Shown: positions 7,823 through 17,026, counted from the stretch's first letter. The stretch is DNA of 41,338 nucleotides from CAZWRK01 sp964635875 (GCA_964635875.1 CAZWRK010000022.1:1-41338), one strand, 5' to 3'. Numbers and translations: made by a program. Notes: generated from the letters alone by a model not told the origin.

Positions 7823-9066
7823 ACCGCCTCCCATTGGTGCGGCAACTGCACATAACCGCGCTCGATCCCCGTCTGCGAGACCTCCAAAGTCAGGCAATGG
7901 GAGGCGGCTTCGTAGACATGCAAGAGCTGCTCGCAGGCCAAAAAGACATTGACCGTATAGCGACCTTTCAGCAGCGGCAGCGCCGGAAACACCAGCTCGG
8001 CAGCGCCAAAACCCTCGGCATCACGCGACAACACCACGCCATCGTAAAACGAGCCGCAAGAACTGATCGTATCGCCTGCTTCGTTGTCGAGACTCATCGC
8101 CACCGCGGGTGTCGCCAACGCCGGATCGCTGGCAAATTCGACGCGAATCCGCAGCGTATTGCGCCCGCTGTGTAGAGGGAGCACTTTGGCTTCGAGGTCA
8201 TCGACCCAGCCTTGAATACGGGTAATGCGGGCCGTCCCCGCCGCAGCCGGAATCCGCGCGGGCAGGGCGGCACTGGCATCAAATTCGGTCGCCGCGGCGG
8301 TGGGAATCTCTGGCAGCGGACTGCCCTCGGGTTGTGCCAAGGCCAACAAAAAGCGCTGTGACACTTCGGCCGGTGCGCCCATCATCACCACGCGCCCTTT
8401 GTCGAGCCATAGCGCCCGATTGCAAATCGCTTCGATGTGATACATCGAGTGCGAGCAGAACAGAATCGTCGCGCCTTGGGCTTTGAGCTGCATGATGCGA
8501 TCGAAAGACTTGCGTGCAAACGCGCCATCGCCGACCGATAACGCCTCGTCAATAATCAGAATATCCGGCTCGACGCTGGTCGCAATCGCAAAGGCGAGGC
8601 GAACATACATCCCGCTGGAATAGGTTTTAACCGGCTGATGAATAAACTCGCCAATGCCCGAAAACGCGACGATGTCATCGTAACGAGCGTCAATTTCGGC
8701 TTTGCTCAAGCCCAACACCGAGGCATTGAGATAGACGTTTTCCCGCCCAGAAAACTCGGGATTAAACCCCGCACCCAGCTCCAGCAACGCCGCCACCCGA
8801 CCGGTCACGCGCAAACTGCCCGCGCTTGGACTGAGGGTGCCGCACAGCAATTGCAGCAAGGTCGATTTGCCCGCGCCATTGCGCCCAATCACGCCCAGCA
8901 CTTCGCCACGGCACAGCTGTAAATCGAGCTGCTGCAAGGCGCGAAATTCGCGGTAATAGGTTTTTGTGCGGCCCAAGATCAACTGCTTTAGGCGATCAAT
9001 CGGGCGCGCATAGAGTTGGTAAGTTTTACTCAGGCCACGGGCATCAATCACGATTTCAGAGGACAT
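7819..9066 (-). CDS. ABC transporter ATPase for polysaccharide export (Wzt-like)
   Basis: The N-terminal ~240 residues are a complete ABC ATPase. Walker A is GRNGAGKST (about residue 64), the signature region is YSSGMYVRLAFA, and Walker B is ILIIDEALSVGD followed by a switch His (FCSHSM). Spacer residues ~240-285 lead to a beta-rich C-terminal domain (~285-415; TRITRIQGWVDDLEAK, ISSCGSFYDGVVL, GRYTVNVFLACEQ) like the carbohydrate-binding domain of Wzt proteins, which recognises the O-polysaccharide end. The start is the ATG at 9066, preceded by GGAAAGGA, overlapping wzm by 11 bases. Its stop overlaps the next gene by 4. With Wzm it would flip a complete undecaprenyl-linked polysaccharide across the inner membrane. 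Confidence 0.9.
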   Translation of the reverse strand: MSSEIVIDARGLSKTYQLYARPIDRLKQLILGRTKTYYREFRALQQLDLQLCRGEVLGVIGRNGAGKSTLLQLLCGTLSPSAGSLRVTGRVAALLELGAGFNPEFSGRENVYLNASVLGLSKAEIDARYDDIVAFSGIGEFIHQPVKTYSSGMYVRLAFAIATSVEPDILIIDEALSVGDGAFARKSFDRIMQLKAQGATILFCSHSMYHIEAICNRALWLDKGRVVMMGAPAEVSQRFLLALAQPEGSPLPEIPTAAATEFDASAALPARIPAAAGTARITRIQGWVDDLEAKVLPLHSGRNTLRIRVEFASDPALATPAVAMSLDNEAGDTISSCGSFYDGVVLSRDAEGFGAAELVFPALPLLKGRYTVNVFLACEQLLHVYEAASHCLTLEVSQTGIERGYVQLPHQWEAV

Positions 9067-9859
9067 CCGCAAATCCTTTCCGCAAGGCAGCAAAGCACAG
9101 GCCGCCAATCAAGGCGACCACGCTCATCACCGCAAAATGCAGCCCCAATGCGCCCCAATCCGGCCATTGGCCATTCAATAACACGGCACGCGTTTGTTCG
9201 ATCAATAGGGTCAGGGGGTTGAGGTGCATCCAAAATTGCATGCGTGGGCTGAGGTGCGCAGTGGAATAAAAAATCGGCGACATAAACATCAACAGGCTAA
9301 TCGCCATGCCGATCATTTGCCCGATATCGCGGATATACACCCCCAGCGATGACAGCAGCCAGCCCAAGCCCAGCAACATCGGCAGCATCGGCAGCCACAC
9401 CACCGGCAAGGTCAACGCCGACAACGGCAATCCGCCATGAAAAATGCCGGTTGCGACCAATAAAATCACCGCATTGAGCGCCAAATGAAAACCGCCCGCT
9501 ACTACCGTCACCCACGGCAAAATCTGCAAAGGAAACACCACTTTGCTGACTAAATTGGGCTGTTCAAGAATCAGGCGCGGCGCACGGCCAACGGTTTCGG
9601 CAAAGAAGTTGAACAGAATCAATCCGGCGTACATTTGCAGCGCAAATTCAAAACCACCGGTGCTTTGGCTCCCCGGCCAGCGTGCTTTGAACACGCCGAC
9701 AAACACAAAGGTATACACCAGCAACATCACCAGCGGCGTTAACACCGACCAGCCCACGCCCAGCAGCGAGCCACGGTAACGCCCGAGGACATCACGACGC
9801 GCAAATTGCCAAATCAGATTGAGAAACTGCCGAGGCAAGAAAAAAGAAAGGTCAGGCAT
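9056..9859 (-). CDS. ABC-2 type polysaccharide export permease (Wzm-like)
   Basis: The 267-aa product has about six hydrophobic segments and the ABC-2 permease pattern. An N-terminal amphipathic stretch with FARRDVLGRYRGSLLGVGWSVLTPL (residues ~20-44) is the usual coupling region of Wzm/KpsM/RfbA permeases. Later, GVYIRDIGQMIGMAISLLMFMSPIFYS and the end segment LNPLTLLIEQTRAVLLNG are typical of the family. It is the first gene of the seven-gene minus-strand run that ends at 1396, and its stop overlaps wzt. The upstream spacer to the regulator (9860-9981) is 122 bases and could hold the operon promoter, although I could not pick a convincing one. Confidence 0.9.
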   Translation of the reverse strand: MPDLSFFLPRQFLNLIWQFARRDVLGRYRGSLLGVGWSVLTPLVMLLVYTFVFVGVFKARWPGSQSTGGFEFALQMYAGLILFNFFAETVGRAPRLILEQPNLVSKVVFPLQILPWVTVVAGGFHLALNAVILLVATGIFHGGLPLSALTLPVVWLPMLPMLLGLGWLLSSLGVYIRDIGQMIGMAISLLMFMSPIFYSTAHLSPRMQFWMHLNPLTLLIEQTRAVLLNGQWPDWGALGLHFAVMSVVALIGGLCFAALRKGFADVL

Positions 9860-9981
9860 GGGCGGCGAAGTTCACATAAAGTCGGCACAGAAAAAAGGAC
9901 GCGCACCGGAGGCATCCAATAAAGCCCGCCATCTTACCATTTTGTCCGTGCGCCCCGCTTTTTCGGGCGAGGCCGCCGCAC

Positions 9982-10665
9982 TTAGTTCTTGGGCGGGTCG
10001 AGGCGGCCTTCGGCGATGTCGAGCAAAAATTGGCGGTCAAGCAACTGAATTTGATTGCTCTCGCGGCGCAAAATTTCGCGGTTTTGCAATAACTGAAAAG
10101 CGCGAGTGACGGTTTCGCGGCTGGTGTTGATCATAATCGCCAGCTCTTGATGCGTCGGCGCAGAAGCAATCGTCGCGCCACCTTCTGGCACCAGCTGCAA
10201 GAGCTGTACACATAGACGCTGGAATGGATTGGGCAGGCTCAGCAAAATCCGTTGTGCCGTCACCGAACGAACCCGATCGGCCAAACGGCACATCACTTTT
10301 TCGGCGATTTCGGGCGAGGAAAAGATCAGGGTACGGGCGCGTTCGCGGGGCAAAAACAGCACTTTGGCTTTAGCGACGGCAATGATGAATTCCGCCCCCG
10401 GTCGGCCATCGACCACCGGCAATTCACCGAAATAATCACCCGGTTCGACAAAGTACAAACCGACTTCGCGACCATCGACGGTAAAGTCGACCCCTTGCAG
10501 GCGACCTTCAAGCAAAAACCCCAAGCCCGGCCCCGTCTCCCCACGTGTCAACACGACCTCACGGCGTGCGAACGTTTTTTCGGTGAGTAACAGACGCAAC
10601 GCGGCCAGCTCATCCGGCGCAACGCCTTGCAGCAAGCTAAACGAATCAAGGGGGAAATCGGGCAT
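9982..10665 (-). CDS. Crp/Fnr-family transcriptional regulator
   Basis: Residues ~10-120 form a cyclic-nucleotide-binding-like beta barrel (FARREVVLTRGETGPGLGFLLEGRLQG, then YFVEPGDYFGELPVVDGRPGAEFIIAVAKAKVLFLPR). A long dimer helix follows, then a winged helix-turn-helix at about residues 165-190 (APTHQELAIMINTSRETVTRAFQLL). The arrangement GDYFGELP is close to the phosphate-binding cassette, but the Arg needed for cAMP contact in Crp is not evident (GRPGAEFIIA), and no N-terminal Fnr cysteine cluster is present. The effector therefore cannot be assigned. It lies upstream of wzm in the same orientation, 122 bases away, and may or may not regulate that operon. 227 aa is normal for the family. 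Confidence 0.88.
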   Translation of the reverse strand: MPDFPLDSFSLLQGVAPDELAALRLLLTEKTFARREVVLTRGETGPGLGFLLEGRLQGVDFTVDGREVGLYFVEPGDYFGELPVVDGRPGAEFIIAVAKAKVLFLPRERARTLIFSSPEIAEKVMCRLADRVRSVTAQRILLSLPNPFQRLCVQLLQLVPEGGATIASAPTHQELAIMINTSRETVTRAFQLLQNREILRRESNQIQLLDRQFLLDIAEGRLDPPKN

Positions 10666-10786
10666 GAAGGGCGATATTCACTCAACGCAATAAAAGAACA
10701 AGGCGGAATGTCTCCACCAATCCAGACGATTCACCACACGCAACCGCATGGTGGCGCACACGGCGACCGCAATCGCCGCGCATCGC

Positions 10787-12421
10787 TTAGGCATAAACCG
10801 TCGGTTTTTCGAAGTACTCGATGCACTGTTTCAAGGCGGTTTCAGTCGCCGCACTACTATTTTCAAAGCTCAGGCCAAACGTCGGCTGGCCGTTCTCTTC
10901 CCGCGCCCACATCACACGGCAATTGAGGTGAATACAGTTTTGAATATCAAAAGGATCGAGGTCGGTTGCGGGCGGCGCAAGCTGCATCGGAATCAACATG
11001 CCTTCGGTCAGCGGCGCACCGGTTTCTAGGCGCATCCCCCCCAAGCTCAGATCTTGGGTCAGGCCCTCGTATTGTTTGTCTCCGATGGTCATATGCACCA
11101 GCAAATGACTTTCGGCCCGCGGGAAGCTGCGTTTGTCGCCCGGACGACGCTCGGCGACTTTGGGGTAGTCAATTTGGAAATTGGTCATCACTTCGTTGAG
11201 CTGTTCGCTAATGCGATACACGCTACTGCCGATTGAAGCGGTGACATCAACCATCGAGCTGCGTTCCCAGATGGTAAAGAACAAGACTTGAATCACTTCG
11301 TCGAGTTGGGCGCATTGGTCCATCTGCGACTGACTGCCTTGGTTGATCGCGCGGCTGTTTTCGGCCGCGATGGTGATTTTTTCGACCATTTCGCGAATGG
11401 CTTGCTCGGTTTCGCTGGCGACATCACGACTCGAGTGCACTTGCGTCACCACCTCGCCCATCGCCGTGGTCACTCGTCCCATTTGCGCGTTCAGTCGTTC
11501 GATGATCGCGGTCACTTCTTCGGCAGAGTTCGCAGAGCGCTCGGCAAGCTTGCGCACTTCGTCAGCCACCACAGCAAACCCACGACCCTGCTCACCAGCG
11601 CGTGCGGCCTCAATCGCCGCGTTCAGTGCCAGCAAATTGGTTTGACCGGCAATGTCTTTAATGGTGCCGATGATGGCGTTGATTTGCGCCGCGCCGGTTT
11701 CGAGTTCGGCGATGCTGACCGAGGCGCGTGACACGTCGTCAGCGGTTTCATCGAGCGCGCGAATGTTGCGCTGCACGCTGAGAATCCCTTCGCGGCCTTG
11801 GACTTCGAGTTGCTCGGAAATTTCAAAGGAGGCGCTGGCTTGTTGCTGGACTTTTTCGGCAACGCCTTTCAGGGCGATCGTGGCATCGCTCACATCTTGG
11901 GAACGGATTTGCTCTTTGCGACCAATTTCGGCAATTTCATGTGCCATGGTGGTCACTTGAAAGGCCGATTGGTGAACTTGGCGGCTGCTTTCGCCAATTT
12001 CGCGCAGGATACTCACCAAACGTTGGCGCATCACATTAAAGCTGGACTGTAGCTGGCCAATTTCGTCTTGGGCGGTTTCAGGGAGTGAGACGCGTAAGTC
12101 GCCTTTTTCCATCGAGAGCAAGGCTTCGCGCAGCTGAAAAATCGGCCGCATCAGAAAACGTGCAACAAGGCCGATCACAATAAATTGAATGGTGAATTCG
12201 ATCCCAGATTCCCAGATCGAATTAAAGATATAGGTCGAACGATTACCCTCGAGTTCTTGTATCACAAGCGCGGAGACTTGTGCAGTGCGCGCCAGCTCGA
12301 TCATTTTGTCGAGTTCATGCACCGCCAGTAGGCGATTGAATACGGTGGTGATCATGGTCACCATAAAGAAACCGAGCTGCAGCTTCCAGCGGATACTTAA
12401 ACGAAGAAACCAATTTAGCAT
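10787..12421 (-). CDS. Methyl-accepting chemotaxis protein with C-terminal PilZ domain
   Basis: Residues ~13-35 and ~68-92 are membrane helices that enclose a very short (~35 aa) periplasmic loop (HELDKMIELARTAQ...), so little external ligand-binding domain exists. A HAMP domain follows (~93-145; PIFQLREALLSMEKGDLRVSLPE). The MCP signalling domain (~150-425) contains the conserved hairpin tip IAGQTNLLALNAAIEAARAGEQGRGFAVVADEVRKLAERS. The C-terminus (~445-535) is a PilZ domain with both c-di-GMP-binding motifs: RSFPR (RxxxR) and DLSLGGMRL ((D/N)xSxxG). The protein would link chemotaxis signalling to c-di-GMP level. No CheR-docking pentapeptide is seen at the end. The start is the first ATG, close to membrane helix 1. 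Confidence 0.92.
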   Translation of the reverse strand: MLNWFLRLSIRWKLQLGFFMVTMITTVFNRLLAVHELDKMIELARTAQVSALVIQELEGNRSTYIFNSIWESGIEFTIQFIVIGLVARFLMRPIFQLREALLSMEKGDLRVSLPETAQDEIGQLQSSFNVMRQRLVSILREIGESSRQVHQSAFQVTTMAHEIAEIGRKEQIRSQDVSDATIALKGVAEKVQQQASASFEISEQLEVQGREGILSVQRNIRALDETADDVSRASVSIAELETGAAQINAIIGTIKDIAGQTNLLALNAAIEAARAGEQGRGFAVVADEVRKLAERSANSAEEVTAIIERLNAQMGRVTTAMGEVVTQVHSSRDVASETEQAIREMVEKITIAAENSRAINQGSQSQMDQCAQLDEVIQVLFFTIWERSSMVDVTASIGSSVYRISEQLNEVMTNFQIDYPKVAERRPGDKRSFPRAESHLLVHMTIGDKQYEGLTQDLSLGGMRLETGAPLTEGMLIPMQLAPPATDLDPFDIQNCIHLNCRVMWAREENGQPTFGLSFENSSAATETALKQCIEYFEKPTVYA

Positions 12422-12648
12422 TATTTATCTCGGTATCATCCTATTTATATAGGACTAGAATAATACGGCATTCTATGGCGCAATCACTAGCAATCCGATC
12501 ATACACCCACTACGCCCAACAAAAACCATGCGTCACATGGATCGATACCCGTCCACATGTTGAGGCAGATCATACTATGGCGCTTGCCTAAAATAGGGGG
12601 AACACTCTACTATTTGATAGTCGCTCTCATTTAAATTAGGCATAGATT

Positions 12649-12930
12649 ATGAACGCCCGCCCCACAGCCGACACTGCCTTTCTCCATCAACTGCCCAAGG
12701 GCAGCACCGCCAAAATCGTGAGCATTGACCTTCAGGCGGCTTTTGGTCAACGCGATGAGCACGTCACGCAACGCCTCAAAGAACTTGGATTTTTACCCGG
12801 CGCACTTCTCAAAGTCATTGGCTTTGGCCTTTTTGGTAAAGATCCAATCGCGGTGCAAATTAATGGCACTAAATTTGGTTTACGTCGCCGTGAAGCGGAA
12901 AAAATTCTGACCACCCTGCACAAAGTCTGA
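12649..12930 (+). CDS. feoA: Ferrous iron transport protein A
   Basis: A 93-aa SH3-like FeoA protein: GSTAKIVSIDL, then HVTQRLKELGFLPGALLKVIGFGLFGKDPIAVQINGTKFGLRRREAEKI. The LGFLPG and LRRREA segments are the family's hallmarks. FeoA is a cytoplasmic partner that supports the FeoB transporter. The stop lies 6 bases before the feoB start. The first ATG is used although no strong ribosome binding site is visible. The 227-base upstream gap shared with the divergent chemoreceptor gene carries the promoters. I looked for a Fur box or an Fnr site there and found no convincing match. Confidence 0.92.
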   Translation: MNARPTADTAFLHQLPKGSTAKIVSIDLQAAFGQRDEHVTQRLKELGFLPGALLKVIGFGLFGKDPIAVQINGTKFGLRRREAEKILTTLHKV

Positions 12931-12936
12931 TTCAAC

Positions 12937-14772
12937 ATGACCGAAACACCGCTTCACTTTGCCCTCATCGGCAACCCCAACTGCGGTAAAACAGCCCTCT
13001 TTAACCGACTCACTGGCGCACGCGCCAAGGTCGCCAATTACGCAGGCGTCACCGTCGAAAAGCGCAGCGGCCCCTTACTCGGGCTAGCGCGCGCAGAGTT
13101 GATCGATCTCCCCGGCACCTATAGCCTGCATGTCGCCTCACCCGATGAGCAAGTCGCCCGCCGCGTTATTTTGGGCGAAATGGCCGACGAAGCCGCACCC
13201 GACATTTTGATTGCAGTGGTCGACGCCTGCAATCTCAAGCTGGGCCTACGCTTGGTCATGGAGCTCAAAGCGTTAGGACTGCCGATGGTCTTGGCGCTCA
13301 ATATGGCCGACAGTGCCGAACAGCGCGGCATTCGCATCAACATTCCCAAGTTATCTCAGCGCCTCGACATGCCGGTGGTCGAAACCGTCGCCATTCGCAA
13401 ACATGGCGTCGAGCATTTACTGACCACCCTGAAAACCCTCTCGGTCGCGCCGCACGCGCCACGCCAGCGGCTTGAGCTACAGCAACGTAGCGAAGATGTC
13501 GAAACGCTCTATGCACGCATCGATACTTTGCTTGAAGGCTGTGTCACCGCCCCCCTGCACGCACCGCGCTGGCAAGAACGACTCGACGCCCTCGTCATGC
13601 ATCCAGTATGGGGGCTACTGGTTTTGCTACTGACGCTCTTACTGATGTTTCAAGCGGTGTTTGCGTGGGCCAGTCCCTTGGTCGATGTGATTGATGGCAG
13701 TGTGCAATGGATTGGCGAACAGGTCGGGGCGGCGCTGCCCGAAGGGATTTTGCAAGAATTCGTGGTCAACGGCCTGATTGCAGGGACCGGCAGCGTACTG
13801 GTGTTTCTGCCGCAAATTATTATTTTGTTCGCGTTTATTTTGGCGCTCGAAGATTCCGGCTATTTACCACGGGCGGCGTTTTTGCTCGACCGTCTGATGC
13901 GCGGCATTGGCTTGTCGGGGCGTTCATTTATTCCGCTGCTGTCGAGTTTCGCCTGCGCAGTGCCGGGCATTATGGCAACCCGCTCCATTTCTGACCCCAA
14001 AGAGCGCCTGATTACGATCATGGTCGCACCGCTGATGACCTGCTCGGCGCGTTTGCCGGTATATGCACTGATTATCGGCGCATTTATTCCCGAGCAAACG
14101 GTGTGGGGCATGTTTAATTTGCAGGGGTTAACCCTATTTGCACTGTATCTCGCGGGGATCATCAGTGCGGCGCTAATTGCGTGGATTTTGCGCCGTCATC
14201 AGACACAAGACGATGAGTTCCCACTTTTGCTTGAGCTGCCCAATTACCGCTGGCCGAATTTACAGCAGTTTTTACTCGGCCTGAAAGAACGGGCATGGAT
14301 CTTTATTCGTCGCGTGGGCACCATTATTCTGGCTTTGTCGGTGGTGCTCTGGTTTTTAGCGACCTATCCACACGCGCCGCTGAATGCAACCGCACCCGCG
14401 ATTGAATACAGCTTTGCAGGGATGCTTGGCAAGGCGATGCAGCCGATTTTTGAACCGCTCGGCTTTAGCTGGCAAATGTGCATTGCGCTGATTCCGGCGA
14501 TGGCCGCCCGCGAAGTAGCGGTCAGCGCCTTAGCCACGGTCTATGCAGTGGGTGGCGGTGATGCGGCATTAGGCGCATCGCTTGGACAAGCGTGGAGTTT
14601 GCCGGTGGCCTTGGGCTATTTGGCGTGGTTTGTGTATGCACCACAATGCTTATCGACGATTGCGGTGGTACGCCGAGAAACCAACTCGCGCCAAACGACG
14701 GCGCTCTTTGCCCTCTATTTATTTACGCTCGCCTATCTTGGCGCATGGTTGACCCGTCAACTGGCCCACTAG
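12937..14772 (+). CDS. feoB: Ferrous iron transporter FeoB
   Basis: The N-terminal G domain has G1 GNPNCGKT (residues 12-19), G3 DLPGTYSL and the NMAD form of G4 usual in FeoB. A helical GDI-like spacer spans ~165-215. The membrane part (from ~residue 225) contains two Gate regions: YLPRAAFLLDRLMRGIGLSGRSFIPLLSSFACAVPGIMATR and the later AMAAREVAVSALATVYAVGG. The Cys in SSFACAVPGI is the conserved pore residue. At 611 aa it is shorter than the 773-aa E. coli protein, but the G domain and both Gate motifs are intact; the missing length is mainly in the C-terminal region. It imports Fe2+ across the inner membrane. A small FeoB-associated gene follows 21 bases downstream. Confidence 0.95.
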   Translation: MTETPLHFALIGNPNCGKTALFNRLTGARAKVANYAGVTVEKRSGPLLGLARAELIDLPGTYSLHVASPDEQVARRVILGEMADEAAPDILIAVVDACNLKLGLRLVMELKALGLPMVLALNMADSAEQRGIRINIPKLSQRLDMPVVETVAIRKHGVEHLLTTLKTLSVAPHAPRQRLELQQRSEDVETLYARIDTLLEGCVTAPLHAPRWQERLDALVMHPVWGLLVLLLTLLLMFQAVFAWASPLVDVIDGSVQWIGEQVGAALPEGILQEFVVNGLIAGTGSVLVFLPQIIILFAFILALEDSGYLPRAAFLLDRLMRGIGLSGRSFIPLLSSFACAVPGIMATRSISDPKERLITIMVAPLMTCSARLPVYALIIGAFIPEQTVWGMFNLQGLTLFALYLAGIISAALIAWILRRHQTQDDEFPLLLELPNYRWPNLQQFLLGLKERAWIFIRRVGTIILALSVVLWFLATYPHAPLNATAPAIEYSFAGMLGKAMQPIFEPLGFSWQMCIALIPAMAAREVAVSALATVYAVGGGDAALGASLGQAWSLPVALGYLAWFVYAPQCLSTIAVVRRETNSRQTTALFALYLFTLAYLGAWLTRQLAH

Positions 14773-14793
14773 GCACATTTCAGGAGAAACCCT

Positions 14794-14949
14794 ATGGAAG
14801 CGTGGATGCAAAATGCGATTGTAGGTGGCTGTATCGTGATCGCACTGGTCTTTATTTTGCGGAAGATTTTCAAAAAATCAGCCACTGAAGGCGGAAGCTG
14901 TGGCAGCTGCAGTGGCTGTGGCAGCAACAGCAACAAACGCTGCGGCTAA
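14794..14949 (+). CDS. FeoB-associated Cys-rich membrane protein (51 aa)
   Basis: This short gene encodes one N-terminal membrane helix (residues ~8-24, AIVGGCIVIALVFILRK), a basic stretch (KIFKKS) and a Cys/Gly/Ser tail with five cysteines (CGSCSGCG ... RCG). The layout matches the FeoB-associated Cys-rich family, whose members lie directly after feoB. CAGGAG eight bases before the ATG is a good ribosome binding site. It starts 21 bases after feoB and belongs to the feo transcript. The tail may bind iron or take part in redox handling of Fe2+; this is not established. Its last 4 bases overlap the stop of the convergent diguanylate cyclase gene. Confidence 0.85.
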   Translation: MEAWMQNAIVGGCIVIALVFILRKIFKKSATEGGSCGSCSGCGSNSNKRCG

Positions 14950-16358
14950 GTCGTCGAGGCCTCATTCGCGGACGCGGGTGGGGCCTCAATACCATAGCCA
15001 TCACGGCCCTGATGTTTCACCTGATACAGTGCAGCATCCGCACGCTCAAATAAAGTGTTCAGCGTGTCCTCCGCGCGCAGGCTAGCAATGCCAATACTGA
15101 CGGAATGTGGCAGGTTAGTCGGAAAATGCGCCTCACGCACTGCCTGCAAAATCCGCTCGGCCAAAATCACCGCCTTGTCGATCGGCGTATCGGGACACAT
15201 CACCACAAACTCTTCGCCCCCCCAACGCCCCGGACAATCCGACAAGCGCGCGCACTCTCGCAAAATTTTTGAAAATTGCACCAAAAACTCATCGCCGATG
15301 AGATGTCCAAACTGGTCATTGACCCGCTTAAAGTGATCAATATCAATCACTAAAATCGTCAAAGGCTGCTGGCTCCGATACGCGCGGGCTTGGTCTTGCG
15401 AGAACTGCAACTGAAATAGATACCGATTCGGCAAACCGGTCAATGCGTCGGTATGAGATTGAATTTGGAGCTGGCGATTAGATTTTTTCAAGCGCAAATT
15501 CCACATCACCCCAACACCCAGCACCGCCATCAGCGCCAGCAATATCCACACAATTGCGCGATCACTCAACACCGTCGCGACCGTGATCGGGATATGGCGA
15601 TTCACAATTTGTTCGCGCTCACTGTCTGAAATTGAGCGCACGCCCTGATCAATAATCGCCAACAATTCTGGCTGCCCATGGCGCACGCCAACCCGCAATT
15701 GGTTATCGTAACCCGCCAAAGAGCCCGCAATTTTGAGGTTAAACCAGCCTTCTTTTTTGATGGTGTAGGCGGCGACGGTCAACGAACGCAAAGTCATGCT
15801 CGCCTTGCGCTGATTGACCAATTCGAGCGCTTCGGTTTCTGAATCCGTGTGCAGAATCGGAATATTGGGATAGTCCACCTTGAAACGCTCTTCCATCGCC
15901 GTAGCGACCGGAAAAACAATATTTTCACCGCGCAAATCAAGGGGATTGCGAATCAGCTCATGCTCTTCACGGGTAATAAAAACATTCACATCATTAAAGA
16001 GCGGGGCGGTGAAATCCAGCCATTTGGAGCGTTCAGGGGTGCGATTTAAAAAGCTCATGATCTGGCATTGCCCGCTTTTAGATGCCGCCAGCGTCTCTTT
16101 CCAATCGCGGGTGACATACAGGCGCGGCTTCAACCCGACCCGTGACAAAGCCAAATTGAGCAAATCAGCGGCAATACCGTAGTGCTGGCCTTGCGGCGTA
16201 ATCACCTCAAATGGCGGCCAATCGGGGTCGACGCAGACCGTGACTTCAGGATGCGCCTTCACGTAGTGTTGCTCGGCTGCGCTCAAAGGCAGCGCGTAAC
16301 TCGATTGAAGCAACCCGCACCCACATAAAATGAACCATCCGATCCGCCGCATCCACAT
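14946..16358 (-). CDS. Diguanylate cyclase with periplasmic solute-binding sensor domain
   Basis: A signal peptide (residues ~1-23, MRRIGWFILCGCGLLQSSYA) precedes a bacterial type-3 solute-binding domain (~30-250; VTVCVDPDWPPFEVITPQGQHYGIAADLLNLAL is its typical start). A membrane helix (~258-282, AIVWILLALMAVLGVGVMW) leads to a GGDEF domain (~300-460). That domain has DALTGLPNRYLF, the metal-binding DIDHFKRVND and the active-site GRWGGEEF, so it should be catalytically competent. No RxxD inhibitory site is obvious four residues upstream of the motif (the region reads ARLSDCPGRW, which contains RLSD and could serve). It would make c-di-GMP in response to an amino-acid-like periplasmic ligand. 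Its stop overlaps the convergent FeoB-associated gene. Confidence 0.92.
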   Translation of the reverse strand: MWMRRIGWFILCGCGLLQSSYALPLSAAEQHYVKAHPEVTVCVDPDWPPFEVITPQGQHYGIAADLLNLALSRVGLKPRLYVTRDWKETLAASKSGQCQIMSFLNRTPERSKWLDFTAPLFNDVNVFITREEHELIRNPLDLRGENIVFPVATAMEERFKVDYPNIPILHTDSETEALELVNQRKASMTLRSLTVAAYTIKKEGWFNLKIAGSLAGYDNQLRVGVRHGQPELLAIIDQGVRSISDSEREQIVNRHIPITVATVLSDRAIVWILLALMAVLGVGVMWNLRLKKSNRQLQIQSHTDALTGLPNRYLFQLQFSQDQARAYRSQQPLTILVIDIDHFKRVNDQFGHLIGDEFLVQFSKILRECARLSDCPGRWGGEEFVVMCPDTPIDKAVILAERILQAVREAHFPTNLPHSVSIGIASLRAEDTLNTLFERADAALYQVKHQGRDGYGIEAPPASANEASTT

Positions 16359-16467
16359 GGACTACCCTCTCCTCAACACCCCGAAGCACCGATAGTACGA
16401 ACCCACATCCATCCTTGTATAGGAGAGGATGCTCTCACATCCTCCCGAACACGCTACACTCTGCGCC

Positions 16468-17022
16468 ATGACCGATATCAAATACCTCAGCGGCTATCCG
16501 CCGCACCTTCTCGAACCGATCGCGACGCTTATCCAACAAGGCCAACTGGGCGCATGGGTTGCCAAGCGCTACCCGCATCGCCACGACATCCAAACTGATC
16601 GCGCTTTGTATGATTATGTGATGGCGCTGAAACAGCGCTACCTCAAAAACACCCCTGCGCTGGCTAAAGTCGTCTACGACACCGCCTTGCATCCGGTGCG
16701 CGGCACGCTGGGTACCAATGCTTTTGTGTCACGGGTTCAAGGTGGCAAACTCAAAAGTAAAAATGAAATTCGCATCGCGGCGATTTTTCGCGACGGGCCA
16801 CCTGAATTTTTAAGCATGATCGTCGCCCACGAACTCGCCCATCTCAAAGAAAAAGACCACAACAAAGCCTTTTATCAACTGTGCAGCCATCTGGAGCCGG
16901 AGTATTTTCAGCTCGAATTTGAAATGCGCATTTGGCTGCTGGCACGCGAACTCACCGACGCAGACAGCACAACGCCCGCCAAATCTGCCAGCGGGCGTGA
17001 AGAAAAAACCGCAAAGCGCTAA
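16468..17022 (+). CDS. YgjP-type zinc metallopeptidase-domain protein
   Basis: The protein aligns along its length with E. coli YgjP: YLSGYPPHLLEPIATLIQQGQLG, KRYPHRHDIQTDRALYDYV, SRVQGGKLKSKNEIRIA and the zinc site HELAHLKEKDHNKAFYQLC (HExxH plus a downstream His). The family (M48/DUF45-related) lacks a firmly established substrate. I start at the ATG at 16468 (MTDIKYLSGYP), where homology begins; an in-frame ATG at 16429 would add 13 unconserved residues. The C-terminal ~25 residues are a polar unconserved extension. It ends 4 bases from the stop of the convergent zinc-ribbon gene, and both ends lie inside an inverted repeat at 17008-17040 that may fold in either transcript. Confidence 0.88.
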   Translation: MTDIKYLSGYPPHLLEPIATLIQQGQLGAWVAKRYPHRHDIQTDRALYDYVMALKQRYLKNTPALAKVVYDTALHPVRGTLGTNAFVSRVQGGKLKSKNEIRIAAIFRDGPPEFLSMIVAHELAHLKEKDHNKAFYQLCSHLEPEYFQLEFEMRIWLLARELTDADSTTPAKSASGREEKTAKR

Positions 17023-17026
17023 AAAA

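Noticed and set aside
12422..12648. Fur box or Fnr site upstream of feoA
   Set aside because: A TTGAT half-site near 12614 lacks its partner at the right spacing, and no 19-bp Fur-like palindrome was found.
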